From positions 1-25,439 of the forward strand of contig JBCCRC010000051.1 of NCBI GenBank assembly GCA_039208375.1: 25,439 nt of DNA, in the 5' to 3' direction. Each line of letters starts with the position of its first letter. Position 1 is the stretch's first letter. This stretch comes from JANQPC01 sp039208375. Its GTDB lineage: Bacteria; Pseudomonadota; Alphaproteobacteria; Rhodobacterales; Rhodobacteraceae. Positions 1 through 7,711 of this stretch are shown here, piece by piece. Position numbers and translations under genes: made by a program. The notes under the pieces are model-generated. The model saw only the letters and a program-made list of their open reading frames with translations, was not told the DNA's origin and made no database searches.

Positions 1-1921
1 CGTCGGTGCGCAGCATCGCGGCGTTTTCGTCAAGCGTGTAGGCCTTGATCGCCTCGCCTTCGCCCCGGTCATCGCCATAGGCGCCGTCTGCGCCGCCATT
101 GAAGCTCCAGAACCCCAGCGCGCCAGGCAGGCCGGGCTCGAGGGTTTCGGGCTGCGCCATGGTATCCGCGCCGTTTGTGCCGGTCATCGTATGGCCTGTG
201 CCCTCCACAGTGCCAAGCTGCTCGAATGGCGCGCGGGTTTCTTCGTAATCCGGGGCGTCCGCCGGGGCTGACAGCATGCTTTCGTCGAAATTCTCATTCT
301 CGAAATAGGCCGCGGGATCGCCGGTGATGGGCCCCAGATTGTTGGTGCCCGGCCCGTCGTGGTGCGACATGCCCTGCATCGTGGAGGGCGAGCGCGTGTC
401 GTAGCCGTAGACCGTTTCGCCATCGATCTCCGTCACCTTCTGATCGCCCATCGGGTTCAGCGCTTCGGCGACATCGGCGTAATTGTCCACGATGCCGTAG
501 GTGACCATATCGTCGGTCTGGATATCGTCCTTCTCCACCCGATCGCCATGGACAATGATCTGGCCGAGCAGATCGTTGTCATGGGCGCCGCCGTTGCCGT
601 GCTGCTTGGAGATTACTGTGATGATCGATTCCTCGGCGGCATCCCCGATCACATCGGCATGGGTGACATAGACATTGGCGGTATGGCCGATCACCGCGAT
701 CTTGTCTTCGGCGGCGTTGTAATCGGCAATGATGTCGATCCCGAAGCTATCCACCCAGTGATCGTGCAACTCGTTGTTCTCACCGGCCACGCCCGCCCAG
801 TTGATCGAGCCATCGGCCTGGACGTGCTTCTGGATGATATCGAGCTTGGCGTTGATCTGGGGTTTGAAAAGGAAGGTATCCTCGCCTTCACCGCCCACGA
901 GGATATCGTCGGCCACAAGCGGCTCATCGAGATAAGCGGTCAGCTTCTGGCGCGCGGCATCCACCTCGCCATCGGGATCGTCGCGGGTGGGCTTGCCGAT
1001 GGCGAGTTGGCCGATCCGCTGCACCCCGGCGTCAGACGTGGAGAGCAGCGTATCGTTGCCCGCACCGCCTTCTAGGAGGTCAGAGCCGCGACCGCCATCG
1101 AGGAAATCATCCCCGTCGCCACCGCGCAGGATATCGTCGCCATAGCCGCCGGTGAGATCATCGTCGCCTGCGCCGCCTTCGATTGTATCATCCGCCGCCG
1201 CGCCATGGATCTCGTCGTGCCCGGCCGTGGCCGCCTGGGTCACCGGGGTTTCGAGGGAGCCTTCGCCAAGGAAGTAGGAAGGGTGGTATTCGTCCACCGG
1301 AACCAACGGCACATCGGCGGGCGGATTCTCGAAATCATCGACCGATTGGTAGAAGGCGCTCTGATCAACGGGCAGCCCATCGATTTCGAGCGAGAGCGTC
1401 ATCGCCCCGCCGGCATCGAAATAGAGTATCTCAAGCTCGTAAAGCCCGCCCTCGAACTCTGCAACGCGGGCAGTTTCATCGGCGGGGCGAGTGCCTGCAA
1501 ACTCCATGAACTCCACGCCGCCAAGCTGCAGCGCGAAACCGTCATCCGAGATCACTTTGATTTCATGCACGCCGGCGGGGATGTACACGTACCCTGAAAG
1601 CGTAACCGCCGAGGGGCCCATCTCCACATCACCGTCGCCTTCGATCGAGGCCGCATCAGTGCCGAGAAACTGCGCGACGGTGGTATCGCTTTTTTTGCCG
1701 CCATAGGCGACTTCGCTTGCGGTGAAAGTGGCATCCGGCGCGCCCTCGGCGGCCTCGGCAGCGCTTTCGGTATTGAAGATGCGGTTGCCCGGCGCGAACA
1801 CGGCGCCCGCAAGGCCGGTGCCTGACGCGGGCACGCCGCTGATCGCGGCGGGGGAGAGGGCGGCCGCAAGGCCTTCGGGCGTGTCGGGGTTCGAGGGGTC
1901 GAAATAGCTGGTCGTCGTCAT
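1..1921 (-). CDS. PA14-like / RTX calcium-binding exoprotein, partial (C-terminus beyond left edge)
   Basis: The reading frame is open from the ATG at 1921 to the window edge, giving 640 residues without a stop. A good Shine-Dalgarno (GGGAGAGG, minus strand, 1928-1935) sits 6 nt before the ATG. There is no N-terminal signal peptide, as expected for type I secreted proteins that carry their signal at the C-terminus. Residues about 60-170 resemble a PA14 beta-sandwich (SGYVYVPAGVHEIKVISDDG, then YELEILYFDAGG). Residues 249-293 are five contiguous RTX nonapeptides of the form GGxGxDxLx, which bind Ca2+ in a parallel beta-roll. A further GGEGEDTFLF repeat follows, then about 250 residues of Asp-rich sequence without RTX repeats. 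The last visible stretch (GALGFWSFNG) looks like the start of a LamG-type jelly-roll domain. Role inferred: secreted or surface adhesin or matrix protein. The ligand is unknown, and no secretion genes are in view. Confidence 0.85.
   Translation of the reverse strand, partial: MTTTSYFDPSNPDTPEGLAAALSPAAISGVPASGTGLAGAVFAPGNRIFNTESAAEAAEGAPDATFTASEVAYGGKKSDTTVAQFLGTDAASIEGDGDVEMGPSAVTLSGYVYIPAGVHEIKVISDDGFALQLGGVEFMEFAGTRPADETARVAEFEGGLYELEILYFDAGGAMTLSLEIDGLPVDQSAFYQSVDDFENPPADVPLVPVDEYHPSYFLGEGSLETPVTQAATAGHDEIHGAAADDTIEGGAGDDDLTGGYGDDILRGGDGDDFLDGGRGSDLLEGGAGNDTLLSTSDAGVQRIGQLAIGKPTRDDPDGEVDAARQKLTAYLDEPLVADDILVGGEGEDTFLFKPQINAKLDIIQKHVQADGSINWAGVAGENNELHDHWVDSFGIDIIADYNAAEDKIAVIGHTANVYVTHADVIGDAAEESIITVISKQHGNGGAHDNDLLGQIIVHGDRVEKDDIQTDDMVTYGIVDNYADVAEALNPMGDQKVTEIDGETVYGYDTRSPSTMQGMSHHDGPGTNNLGPITGDPAAYFENENFDESMLSAPADAPDYEETRAPFEQLGTVEGTGHTMTGTNGADTMAQPETLEPGLPGALGFWSFNGGADGAYGDDRGEGEAIKAYTLDENAAMLRTD
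1043..1177 (-). repeat. Five tandem RTX nonapeptide codon blocks
   Basis: Five in-frame 27-nt units encode GGAGDDDLT, GGYGDDILR, GGDGDDFLD, GGRGSDLLE and GGAGNDTLL. The Gly-Gly-x-Gly-x-Asp core is kept in all five, while codons differ between units, so this is an old protein repeat and not a recent DNA duplication. It is the diagnostic Ca2+-binding beta-roll of the exoprotein. Confidence 0.9.
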
Positions 1922-2360
1922 GGCAAACCTCTCCCATGGCCGTTGCGCGGAGCCTTCGCGCACGGCAGGTCATTTGGCGTTTTGTTGAGATACTCGGATG
2001 GCGTGGGCCCGCGCCCCTGATGCCCGATCGGGAACAGTGAGAACGAACCGGAAGAACTGGCTAACTCAGCGTCAACGCTAGGGGAGAATGTGGCGAGAAA
2101 AGGGCTGCCGCGCGCCTCTGGCGTTTCTGGGCGGGCTACCGTCCACCGATCGGCAGAACGTTGCCGGCAAGGGATATGGCCTCTGAAAATGCAGCAAAAA
2201 ATCCGATGGATTCCCGCGCATCGACTGTTGCCGATCCGGCGTCAAAAATGTGGCACTGTTTCGCCGGTTCCCACCGGTGAACGGAGCGGGAGGCTCGCCC
2301 CGGGATTGGCGCCGGGGGTGAAACCGTCGCCACATTGCGATTCTGGTCAAGCTGGCGGTT
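1922..2360. promoter_or_regulatory. 439-bp non-coding leader between yebC and the RTX gene
   Basis: No convincing gene lies here; short open frames on both strands are Arg/Pro-rich and unlike real proteins. The region should hold the promoter of the RTX gene (minus) and the 3' end of the yebC transcript. Visible structure: an imperfect hairpin at 1939-1966 just upstream of the RTX Shine-Dalgarno; exact palindromes CCCGATCGGG (2023-2032) and TTGCCGGCAA (2161-2170); and AGCGT-CA-ACGCT (2068-2079). I could not identify a confident -35/-10 pair. Confidence 0.5.
1939..1966 (-). promoter_or_regulatory. Hairpin in the RTX gene 5' leader
   Basis: GCCGTTGCGCG (1939-1949) and CGCGCACGGC (1957-1966) pair over 10 bp with a single bulged base and a 7-nt loop. 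The stem ends 3 nt upstream (minus strand) of the GGGAGAGG Shine-Dalgarno of the RTX gene. It could modulate translation or mRNA stability. The position is seen; the role is inferred. Confidence 0.4.
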
Positions 2361-3101
2361 TCAGAGCGCCGCCATCACCTCATCTGATACCTCGAAATTC
2401 GCGGTGACGCGCTGCACGTCGTCATCGTCTTCCAGCACCTCGATCAGGCGCATGAGTTTCTGTGCGCCGTCGAGATCAAGCTCCGTCGTGGTGGTCGGCT
2501 TCCAAATCAGCTTTGTCGAGTCTGCCTCGCCAAGCGCGGCCTCAAGCGCGGTGGAGACCTCATTGAGATCGGTATCGGCCGTGTAGATCGCATGGCCCTC
2601 CTCGGAGCTTTCCACATCTTCCGCGCCCGCCTCGATGGCGGCCATCATGATCGTATCTTCGTCGCCGGCCTCGGCGGGGTAGAGGATCTCGCCCTTCCGC
2701 TCGAACATGAACGAAACCGAGCCGGTTTCGCCGAGGTTCCCGCCATGCTTGCCGAAGGTGGAGCGTACGGTAGAGGCGGTGCGATTGCGATTGTCAGTCA
2801 TCGCCTCGACGATCACCGCCACGCCGCCCGGGCCATAGCCTTCGTAACGGATTTCTTCGTATTCATCGCCGTCGCCTGCCTGGCTTTTGGAAATCGCCCG
2901 TTCAATCACGTCTTTCGGGACAGAGTTCGATTTCGCTTCCTTCACCGCAAGGCGCAGGCGCGGGTTTTTCTCGGGGTCTGGATCGCCCATCTTGGCGGCG
3001 ACCGTGATTTCTTTCGACAGCTTCGAGAAAAGCTTTGAGCGTGCCGCATCCTGCCGCCCCTTGCGGTGCTGGATGTTCGCCCATTTTGAATGGCCTGCCA
3101 T
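2361..3101 (-). CDS. yebC: YebC/PmpR (TACO1) family protein
   Basis: This 246-residue protein starts MAGHSKWANIQHRKGRQD, the highly conserved N-terminus of the YebC/TACO1 family, and has the full family length. The ATG at 3101 is preceded on the minus strand by GGGAGG (3108-3113). An upstream in-frame extension of 20 residues is not family-like and was excluded. The family has been described both as DNA-binding regulators (PmpR) and as cytoplasmic translation factors that help ribosomes through difficult stretches; which role applies here cannot be read from sequence. Landmarks are the GPGGVAVIVEAMTDNRNRT region near the middle and an acidic stretch (EDDDDVQRV) near the C-terminus. It is divergent from the SLC13 permease, with 122 bp between them. 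Confidence 0.95.
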   Translation of the reverse strand: MAGHSKWANIQHRKGRQDAARSKLFSKLSKEITVAAKMGDPDPEKNPRLRLAVKEAKSNSVPKDVIERAISKSQAGDGDEYEEIRYEGYGPGGVAVIVEAMTDNRNRTASTVRSTFGKHGGNLGETGSVSFMFERKGEILYPAEAGDEDTIMMAAIEAGAEDVESSEEGHAIYTADTDLNEVSTALEAALGEADSTKLIWKPTTTTELDLDGAQKLMRLIEVLEDDDDVQRVTANFEVSDEVMAAL

Positions 3102-3223
3102 GACGCGCCTCCCAAAGCCTGAAATCGGCGTTCTTTTAGGAAACGGGCGGGTTGGGTGCAAGCGGGGGCCATTGCAATCGGCTGCAGCTTCGGCTTGGCT
3201 TGCGCCCGAGAGGGCAGGGGCAG

Positions 3224-5005
3224 ATGACGACCGATCAAACGATCCTTTTCACGCTCTTCGGTGCGGTTTTCGTTCTGCTGATCTGGGGCCGATTTCGCTA
3301 CGATATCGTAGCCTTCGCAGCTCTCATGCTGGGTGTGGTGCTAGGCGTCGTGCCGGCGGATGAGGCCTTTGCGGGCTTCGGCCATCCCGCCACGCTGGTG
3401 GTGGCGCTGGTGCTGGTGGTCTCTGCCGGCCTTGTGCGGTCGGGTGCGGTATATCTCATCACCCGCACGCTGGTGGACAGTTCGCGCGCGCTTGGCGCCC
3501 ATATCGCGATCATGGGCGGCGTCGGCGGCGTGCTCTCGGCCTTTATGAATAATGTGGCCGCGCTGGCGCTTCTGATGCCCGTCGATATTCAAACGGCGCG
3601 AAAGGCGGGGCGGGGGCCGGGGCTTTCGCTGATGCCCTTAAGCTTCGCCACGATCCTTGGCGGTATGGTCACCCTCATCGGCACACCGCCCAACATTATC
3701 ATCGCCGGGATCCGGGAGGATGCGCTGGGCGAGAGTTTCGCGATGTTCGATTTCGCGCCCGTGGGCGGTGTCGTGGCCATCGCAGGGCTCGCGTTCGTGG
3801 CCCTTGTGGGCTGGCGACTCATTCCGCAGGGGGAGACAGCCGATGCCGCGGGCGCAGCGATGGAAGAGATTTCAGCCTATCTCGCCGAACTCACCATCCC
3901 CGAGGGATCGAAGCTGATCGGGCAGCGGCTTTCGGAACTTGACGAGGCGGCAGAGAAAAACGACGTCGCCATCCTTGGCCTCGCGCGCGGTGGCAAGCGG
4001 CTCTATGGCCGCCAGCGCAACACGCCGCTCGCGCCGGGTGATGCGCTGGTGATCGAGGCGGTGCCCGATGCGCTGGACGAGTTTCGCGCCGCCCTAAGCC
4101 TCGATTATGCCGAGAAACAGCGCGAGGATCTGCTCCGAGCCGAGGGCGCGGGCGTGACGCTTGTGGAAGCCGTGGTGCCCGTGGGCGCGCGCATTGCGGG
4201 CAAGACGGCACAGGCCATCGGGCTTTCCTGGCGCCGGCGCACAGTGCTTTTGGGCGTCGCGCGCCAGGGGCGGCGGATCACGAGCCGGGTTCGGAAGACC
4301 GTGGTGCAGCCCGGCGATATCCTCCTTCTCCTTGTGCCCGAGGGCGCGGAGCGGGATGTGGCAGACTGGCTTGGCACCCTGCCGCTCGCCGATCGCGGGC
4401 TCGCGGTGACCGACAGCTCGAAAGTCTGGCTGGCGATCGGGATCTTTGCGGGCGCGGTGATCGCGGCCTCGTTGGGGCTGATCTACCTGCCTGTGGCGCT
4501 GGGCATCGTGGTGGTGGCCTACGTGCTGGCCCGCGTGCTGCCGCTTTCGGAGCTTTATGCGCATATCGAATGGCCCGTGGTGGTGCTTCTGGGCTCGATG
4601 CTTCCCCTTGGCGCCGCGCTTGAGGCGTCGGGCGGCACAGAACTGATCGCCGGCTGGCTGGTCACTGCCACCGAGGGGCTGCCCGCCTGGGCGGTTCTGA
4701 CGGCACTGATGGTGGTGACGATGACGCTTTCGGATGTGCTCAACAACACCGCCACCGCGATTGTCGCCGCGCCCGTGGGGATCGAGATGGCGCGCGCGCT
4801 GGGCGTTGATCCCGACCCCTTCTTGATGGCGGTGGCCGTGGCGGCTTCCTGCGCCTTCCTCACGCCGATTGGGCACAAGAACAACACACTGATCCTTGGG
4901 CCCGGGGGCTACCGGTTTGGCGATTACTGGCGGATGGGGTTGCCGCTGGAGATTTTGGTGGTTGCGGTTTCTATCCCCGCGATCCTCGTGTTCTGGCCGC
5001 TTTGA
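3224..5005 (+). CDS. SLC13-family permease with two TrkA-C (RCK-C) domains
   Basis: An inner-membrane anion permease of 593 residues. The N-terminal half has five or so hydrophobic segments and the family motifs SAFMNNVAALALLMP and IGTPPNIIIA. Two soluble TrkA-C-like domains follow (about residues 215-285 and 300-380; each ends with a PGDALVIEAV or PGDILLLLVP strand). The C-terminal membrane half carries the paired motifs SDVLNNTATAIVAAP and FLTPIGHKNNTLILGPGGY. This membrane-TrkA-C-TrkA-C-membrane order is typical of bacterial SLC13/DASS proteins annotated as sodium:sulfate or dicarboxylate symporters; the substrate cannot be assigned here. The ATG at 3224 follows a purine-rich AGGGCAGGGG; an upstream in-frame start would add an uncharacteristic Arg-rich leader. 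It converges with argP, with 28 bp between the stops. Confidence 0.9.
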   Translation: MTTDQTILFTLFGAVFVLLIWGRFRYDIVAFAALMLGVVLGVVPADEAFAGFGHPATLVVALVLVVSAGLVRSGAVYLITRTLVDSSRALGAHIAIMGGVGGVLSAFMNNVAALALLMPVDIQTARKAGRGPGLSLMPLSFATILGGMVTLIGTPPNIIIAGIREDALGESFAMFDFAPVGGVVAIAGLAFVALVGWRLIPQGETADAAGAAMEEISAYLAELTIPEGSKLIGQRLSELDEAAEKNDVAILGLARGGKRLYGRQRNTPLAPGDALVIEAVPDALDEFRAALSLDYAEKQREDLLRAEGAGVTLVEAVVPVGARIAGKTAQAIGLSWRRRTVLLGVARQGRRITSRVRKTVVQPGDILLLLVPEGAERDVADWLGTLPLADRGLAVTDSSKVWLAIGIFAGAVIAASLGLIYLPVALGIVVVAYVLARVLPLSELYAHIEWPVVVLLGSMLPLGAALEASGGTELIAGWLVTATEGLPAWAVLTALMVVTMTLSDVLNNTATAIVAAPVGIEMARALGVDPDPFLMAVAVAASCAFLTPIGHKNNTLILGPGGYRFGDYWRMGLPLEILVVAVSIPAILVFWPL

Positions 5006-5033
5006 GCCCAGGATTTATAACCAAAAATCGGAC

Positions 5034-5906
5034 CTAGCGGAGATGCGCGCGCGCGGCGCGTCGAATTGCTCGGGTGAGATCTGAAAGGGCCGCTTGTCCG
5101 GCGCGGGTGGCGATCCAGTATAGCGGCGTGTATAGCGGGCGATCGGGCGCGAGCGCAATCAGCCGCCCATCGGCGAGCGCTTCGGCCACCAGCGCCTCGG
5201 GGTTCATCCCCCAGCCAAGGCCAAGGCAGGCGGCCTCCACAAAGGCGGTGGACGACGGCAGGCGGTGTCCGGGCAGGCGCAGCCGCGCGCCGGCAACCTC
5301 TGCCGCCCAATCGCCCTGCAGCCTGTCTTTTTCGCTGAAGATCAGGGCAGGGGCGGTGCGCAGCGCCTCTACCGTTACTCCATCCGGAAACCACTGCGCC
5401 GCAAAAGCCGGGCTGGCCGTGGCCACGTAGCGGAGCGCGCCAAGGGGCGTCGTGGTGCAGCCCTGCACGGGGCCGGGATGGCCGGTGATCGCTGCGATCA
5501 CGTCGCCCGCACGCAACAGATCGGCAGAGTGATCCTGATCGTCGATCACAATCTCATAGAGAAATCCGGGCGTTTCGGCGAGCGGCGGCAGGAACCAGGT
5601 GGCCAGACTATCGGCATTCACCGCGATCCGGAGCGCAGTGGCCCCACTCGCGCGGCCGCCGAGATCACGCGCGAGATCCCGTTCCAGCAACGCCACCTCT
5701 TCGGCGTGGCGATAAAGCCGTTGCCCGGCTGCGGTGGGCCGGCAGGGCTTATCGCGTACGATCAGCACCGCGCCTGCGCGATCCTCCAGCGCGCGAATGC
5801 GCTGCGAGATCGCCGATTGCGTGAGCCCCAGGGCGTTGGCAGCACCCTCGAAACTTCCGGTTTTCAGAACCGCCGAGAGGGCGCGGAGATGGGCATAGTC
5901 AAGCAT
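5034..5906 (-). CDS. argP: LysR-type regulator, ArgP/LysG-like
   Basis: A 290-residue LysR-family regulator. The N-terminal winged helix-turn-helix (residues about 3-60, LKTGSFEGAANALGLTQSAI) is followed by an effector-binding domain of usual size. ArgP-type proteins sense Lys or Arg and control a divergently transcribed LysE/ArgO exporter. Exactly that partner lies next door at 5993, which is the main reason for the ArgP call rather than a generic LysR. The ATG at 5906 lacks a strong Shine-Dalgarno. The shared 86-bp intergenic region contains an inverted repeat (5926-5937) that is a candidate binding site and could also serve autoregulation. Confidence 0.87.
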   Translation of the reverse strand: MLDYAHLRALSAVLKTGSFEGAANALGLTQSAISQRIRALEDRAGAVLIVRDKPCRPTAAGQRLYRHAEEVALLERDLARDLGGRASGATALRIAVNADSLATWFLPPLAETPGFLYEIVIDDQDHSADLLRAGDVIAAITGHPGPVQGCTTTPLGALRYVATASPAFAAQWFPDGVTVEALRTAPALIFSEKDRLQGDWAAEVAGARLRLPGHRLPSSTAFVEAACLGLGWGMNPEALVAEALADGRLIALAPDRPLYTPLYWIATRAGQAALSDLTRAIRRAARAHLR

Positions 5907-5925
5907 CAGATCTGCTAATCAAACA

Positions 5926-5937
5926 TCATCAAGATGA
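5926..5937. promoter_or_regulatory. Candidate ArgP operator (TCATC-AA-GATGA)
   Basis: TCATC (5926-5930) and GATGA (5933-5937) form an exact inverted repeat with a 2-nt spacer in the AT-richer middle of the 86-bp argP-argO intergenic region. LysR regulators bind dyads between divergent target and regulator genes. The dyad is seen; binding is inferred. Confidence 0.4.
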
Positions 5938-5992
5938 ATTTGCGTTATGCCTTGCAATCCGTCAAATCCGGCTGGCCTGAACAGGAGGGCCC

Positions 5993-6595
5993 ATGACCGC
6001 TGCATTCCCCGCCGGCTTCGCACTAGGCTTCAGCCTGATCCTCGCCATCGGCGCACAGAACGCTTTCGTGCTGCGCCAGGGGCTGCGGCGGGCGCATGTG
6101 TTCTGGGTGGTTCTGACCTGCGCGACGTCTGACGCTCTTCTTATCACCGCCGGCGTGGCGGGGTTTGGTTGGATCGTTCAGGCCGCTCCCTGGATCACGC
6201 CGGTGATGACATGGGGGGGCGCCGCCTTCCTCACCATCTATGGCGCACTGAGCTTTTGGCGCGCGGCGCGGCAAAGCGAGGCGCTGGAGGCGGCCCAGAG
6301 CGGCGCAGGCTCGCTGCGCGCGGCACTTCTGACTTGCCTCGCGCTGACTTGGCTGAACCCGCATGTTTATCTCGACACGGTGGTTTTGCTCGGCTCGATT
6401 TCCACCCAATACGATCCCCTTGCGGCCGCGTTCGGGGCCGGGGCGGTTCTGGCGAGCTTCACCTTCTTCTTCACGCTTGGCTACGGGGCGCGGCTTCTTG
6501 CGCCGCTCTTCGCGCGGCCTGCGGCATGGCGGGTACTCGATGCCATCATCGGCTGCGTGATGTGGGCTATCGCCGCGAAGCTCTTGCTGATGTAG
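5993..6595 (+). CDS. argO: LysE/ArgO family amino-acid exporter
   Basis: A 200-residue inner-membrane protein with about six hydrophobic segments, the normal size for LysE/ArgO exporters of basic amino acids. Family motifs seen are GAQNAFVLRQGLRRAH near the N-terminus and LTWLNPHVYLDTVVLLGS in the middle, where NPHVYLD is characteristic of this branch. A strong AGGAGGG lies 4-5 nt upstream of the ATG. It is divergent from the ArgP-like regulator, which likely induces it when cytoplasmic Arg or Lys rises. A DMT permease starts 23 bp downstream and may be co-transcribed. Confidence 0.92.
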   Translation: MTAAFPAGFALGFSLILAIGAQNAFVLRQGLRRAHVFWVVLTCATSDALLITAGVAGFGWIVQAAPWITPVMTWGGAAFLTIYGALSFWRAARQSEALEAAQSGAGSLRAALLTCLALTWLNPHVYLDTVVLLGSISTQYDPLAAAFGAGAVLASFTFFFTLGYGARLLAPLFARPAAWRVLDAIIGCVMWAIAAKLLLM

Positions 6596-6618
6596 CGGGC
6601 ATCGGGCATGCCGGGCCC

Positions 6619-7521
6619 ATGGCACCGCGCGAAGACCGGCCGCTGGCCGGCATACTCTGGATGCTCGTCACGGGCGTGAACTTCGTGGCCGTGACGGCGA
6701 TCGTGAAACATGTGGGTGATGGACTTCCAGCGGCGCAATCGGCCTTTCTGCGCTATCTTCTGGGGCTTGTCTTTCTGATCCCGATGATCCGCCCGATGCT
6801 GGCGGCGCGGCTTAGCCGCCAGCAGCTTGCGCTCTTTGGCTGGCGTGGGCTGGCCCATGGGCTTGGCGTGATGCTGTGGTTCTACGCGATGACGCGGATC
6901 ACCATCGCCGAGGTGACAGCGCTCAACTACCTCAATCCGGTGTACGTGACGATCGGCGCGGTGCTCTTTCTGGGCGAACGTATCGCGGCGCGCCGCCTTC
7001 TGGCCGTGGCCGCGGCCTTCCTCGGCGCGATGATCATCCTGCGCCCCGGGTTTCGGGAGCTGGATCTTGGCCACATCACGATGCTGGGCACGGCGGTGCT
7101 CTTTGGCGCGTCGTACCTTCTGGCCAAACGGCTTTCGGGCGAGCTGAGTGCGGCCGTGATCGTGGGATTTCTGTCGATCACGGTCACGGTTGTGCTTCTG
7201 CCCTTCGCCGCGGCTGTGTGGGTCACGCCCACGTTAGCGCAGCTGGGCTGGATCTTCGGTGTCGCCGTCTTTGCCACGGCCGGGCACTATACAATGACGC
7301 TGGCCTTTGCGGCTGCGCCGGTAACGGTGACTCAGCCCGTGACATTCCTTCAGCTTCTCTGGGCAATTCTGCTCGGCTGGCTGGTGTTTGATGAGGCGGT
7401 GGATGGCTGGGTCGTGCTGGGCGGCGCGGTGATCCTTGCGGCGGTGAGCTTCATCACCTGGCGCGAGCATGTGCAGAAGCAGCGCGCAGTGACGCCGGTG
7501 GTGAATGAGACGAAGGTTTGA
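6619..7521 (+). CDS. EamA/DMT-superfamily permease
   Basis: A 300-residue integral membrane protein with about ten hydrophobic segments arranged as two EamA repeats (roughly residues 10-140 and 150-280). Landmarks are the LNYLNPVYVTIGAVLFLGER motif closing repeat 1 and PVTFLQLLWAILLGWLVFDE closing repeat 2, both typical of drug/metabolite transporters related to RhtA/YdcZ-type exporters. The ATG at 6619 has only a weak Shine-Dalgarno; an alternative in-frame ATG at 6661 would remove part of the first segment. It lies 23 bp after argO on the same strand, so it may be a second exporter under the same control. The substrate is unknown. Confidence 0.87.
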   Translation: MAPREDRPLAGILWMLVTGVNFVAVTAIVKHVGDGLPAAQSAFLRYLLGLVFLIPMIRPMLAARLSRQQLALFGWRGLAHGLGVMLWFYAMTRITIAEVTALNYLNPVYVTIGAVLFLGERIAARRLLAVAAAFLGAMIILRPGFRELDLGHITMLGTAVLFGASYLLAKRLSGELSAAVIVGFLSITVTVVLLPFAAAVWVTPTLAQLGWIFGVAVFATAGHYTMTLAFAAAPVTVTQPVTFLQLLWAILLGWLVFDEAVDGWVVLGGAVILAAVSFITWREHVQKQRAVTPVVNETKV

Positions 7522-7545
7522 GGGGAAGGGCGCGGAACAAGGCCG

Positions 7546-7583
7546 CAGGCCGCCGCGCCATCGACGGGCCGTCCCGCGGCCTG
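7546..7583. repeat. Hairpin after the DMT gene (CAGGCCGC / GCGGCCTG)
   Basis: CAGGCCGC (7546-7553) and GCGGCCTG (7576-7583) form an exact 8-bp stem around a 22-nt loop, 24 bp after the DMT stop codon. No T-run follows on the plus strand, so it is at best a weak intrinsic terminator or mRNA 3'-end stabiliser. Its loop holds most of the left arm of the longer inverted repeat 7555-7687, so the two structures would be mutually exclusive. Confidence 0.45.
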
Positions 7584-7687
7584 TCGATTTGCTGATGCAG
7601 ACGCATCGGGGCGGCTCTTGCGGGCTTGCTGCGATAAAGCGCACCGACCAACCGGTTGTTCGACAGCCCCCGGCCCGCCGATGGCGC
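7555..7687. repeat. 133-bp nested inverted-repeat element
   Basis: The outer arms GCGCCATCGACGGGCC (7555-7570) and GGCCCGCCGATGGCGC (7672-7687) are reverse complements at 15 of 16 positions. Nested inside are CTGTCGA (7581-7587) with TCGACAG (7660-7666), a GATGC-AGAC-GCATC hairpin (7594-7607), and the exact palindrome CAACCGGTTG (7649-7658). The element fills most of the tail-to-tail gap between the DMT permease and choV and encodes no plausible protein. It could be a short interspersed palindromic or MITE-like element, or a bidirectional transcription end. Confidence 0.55.
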
Positions 7688-7697
7688 AGCTCTGCGC
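7684..7697 (-). terminator. Dyad downstream of choV (GCGCAG-CT-CTGCGC)
   Basis: An exact 6-bp inverted repeat with a 2-nt spacer lies 14 bp after the choV stop on the minus strand. The tight spacer makes a normal RNA loop awkward and there is no T-run, so a terminator role is only a possibility. It abuts the right arm of the 133-bp element. Confidence 0.25.
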
Positions 7698-7711
7698 GAA
7701 GACCGAAAAGT

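Noticed and set aside
359..1075. A 238-codon plus-strand frame opposite the RTX gene
   Set aside because: Its Asp/Ile/Gly-rich composition is the mirror of the repeated GGxGxD codons on the minus strand, where the real gene is open over its whole length.
2078..2407. Short open frames on both strands in the yebC-RTX gap
   Set aside because: Arg/Pro/Ser-rich, no Shine-Dalgarno, one runs into the end of yebC; no support for a protein.
7592..7711. Possible tRNA or structured small RNA gene in the DMT-choV gap
   Set aside because: I looked for a cloverleaf, anticodon arm and TTCGA-type loop and found only the nested inverted repeats; no tRNA fits.
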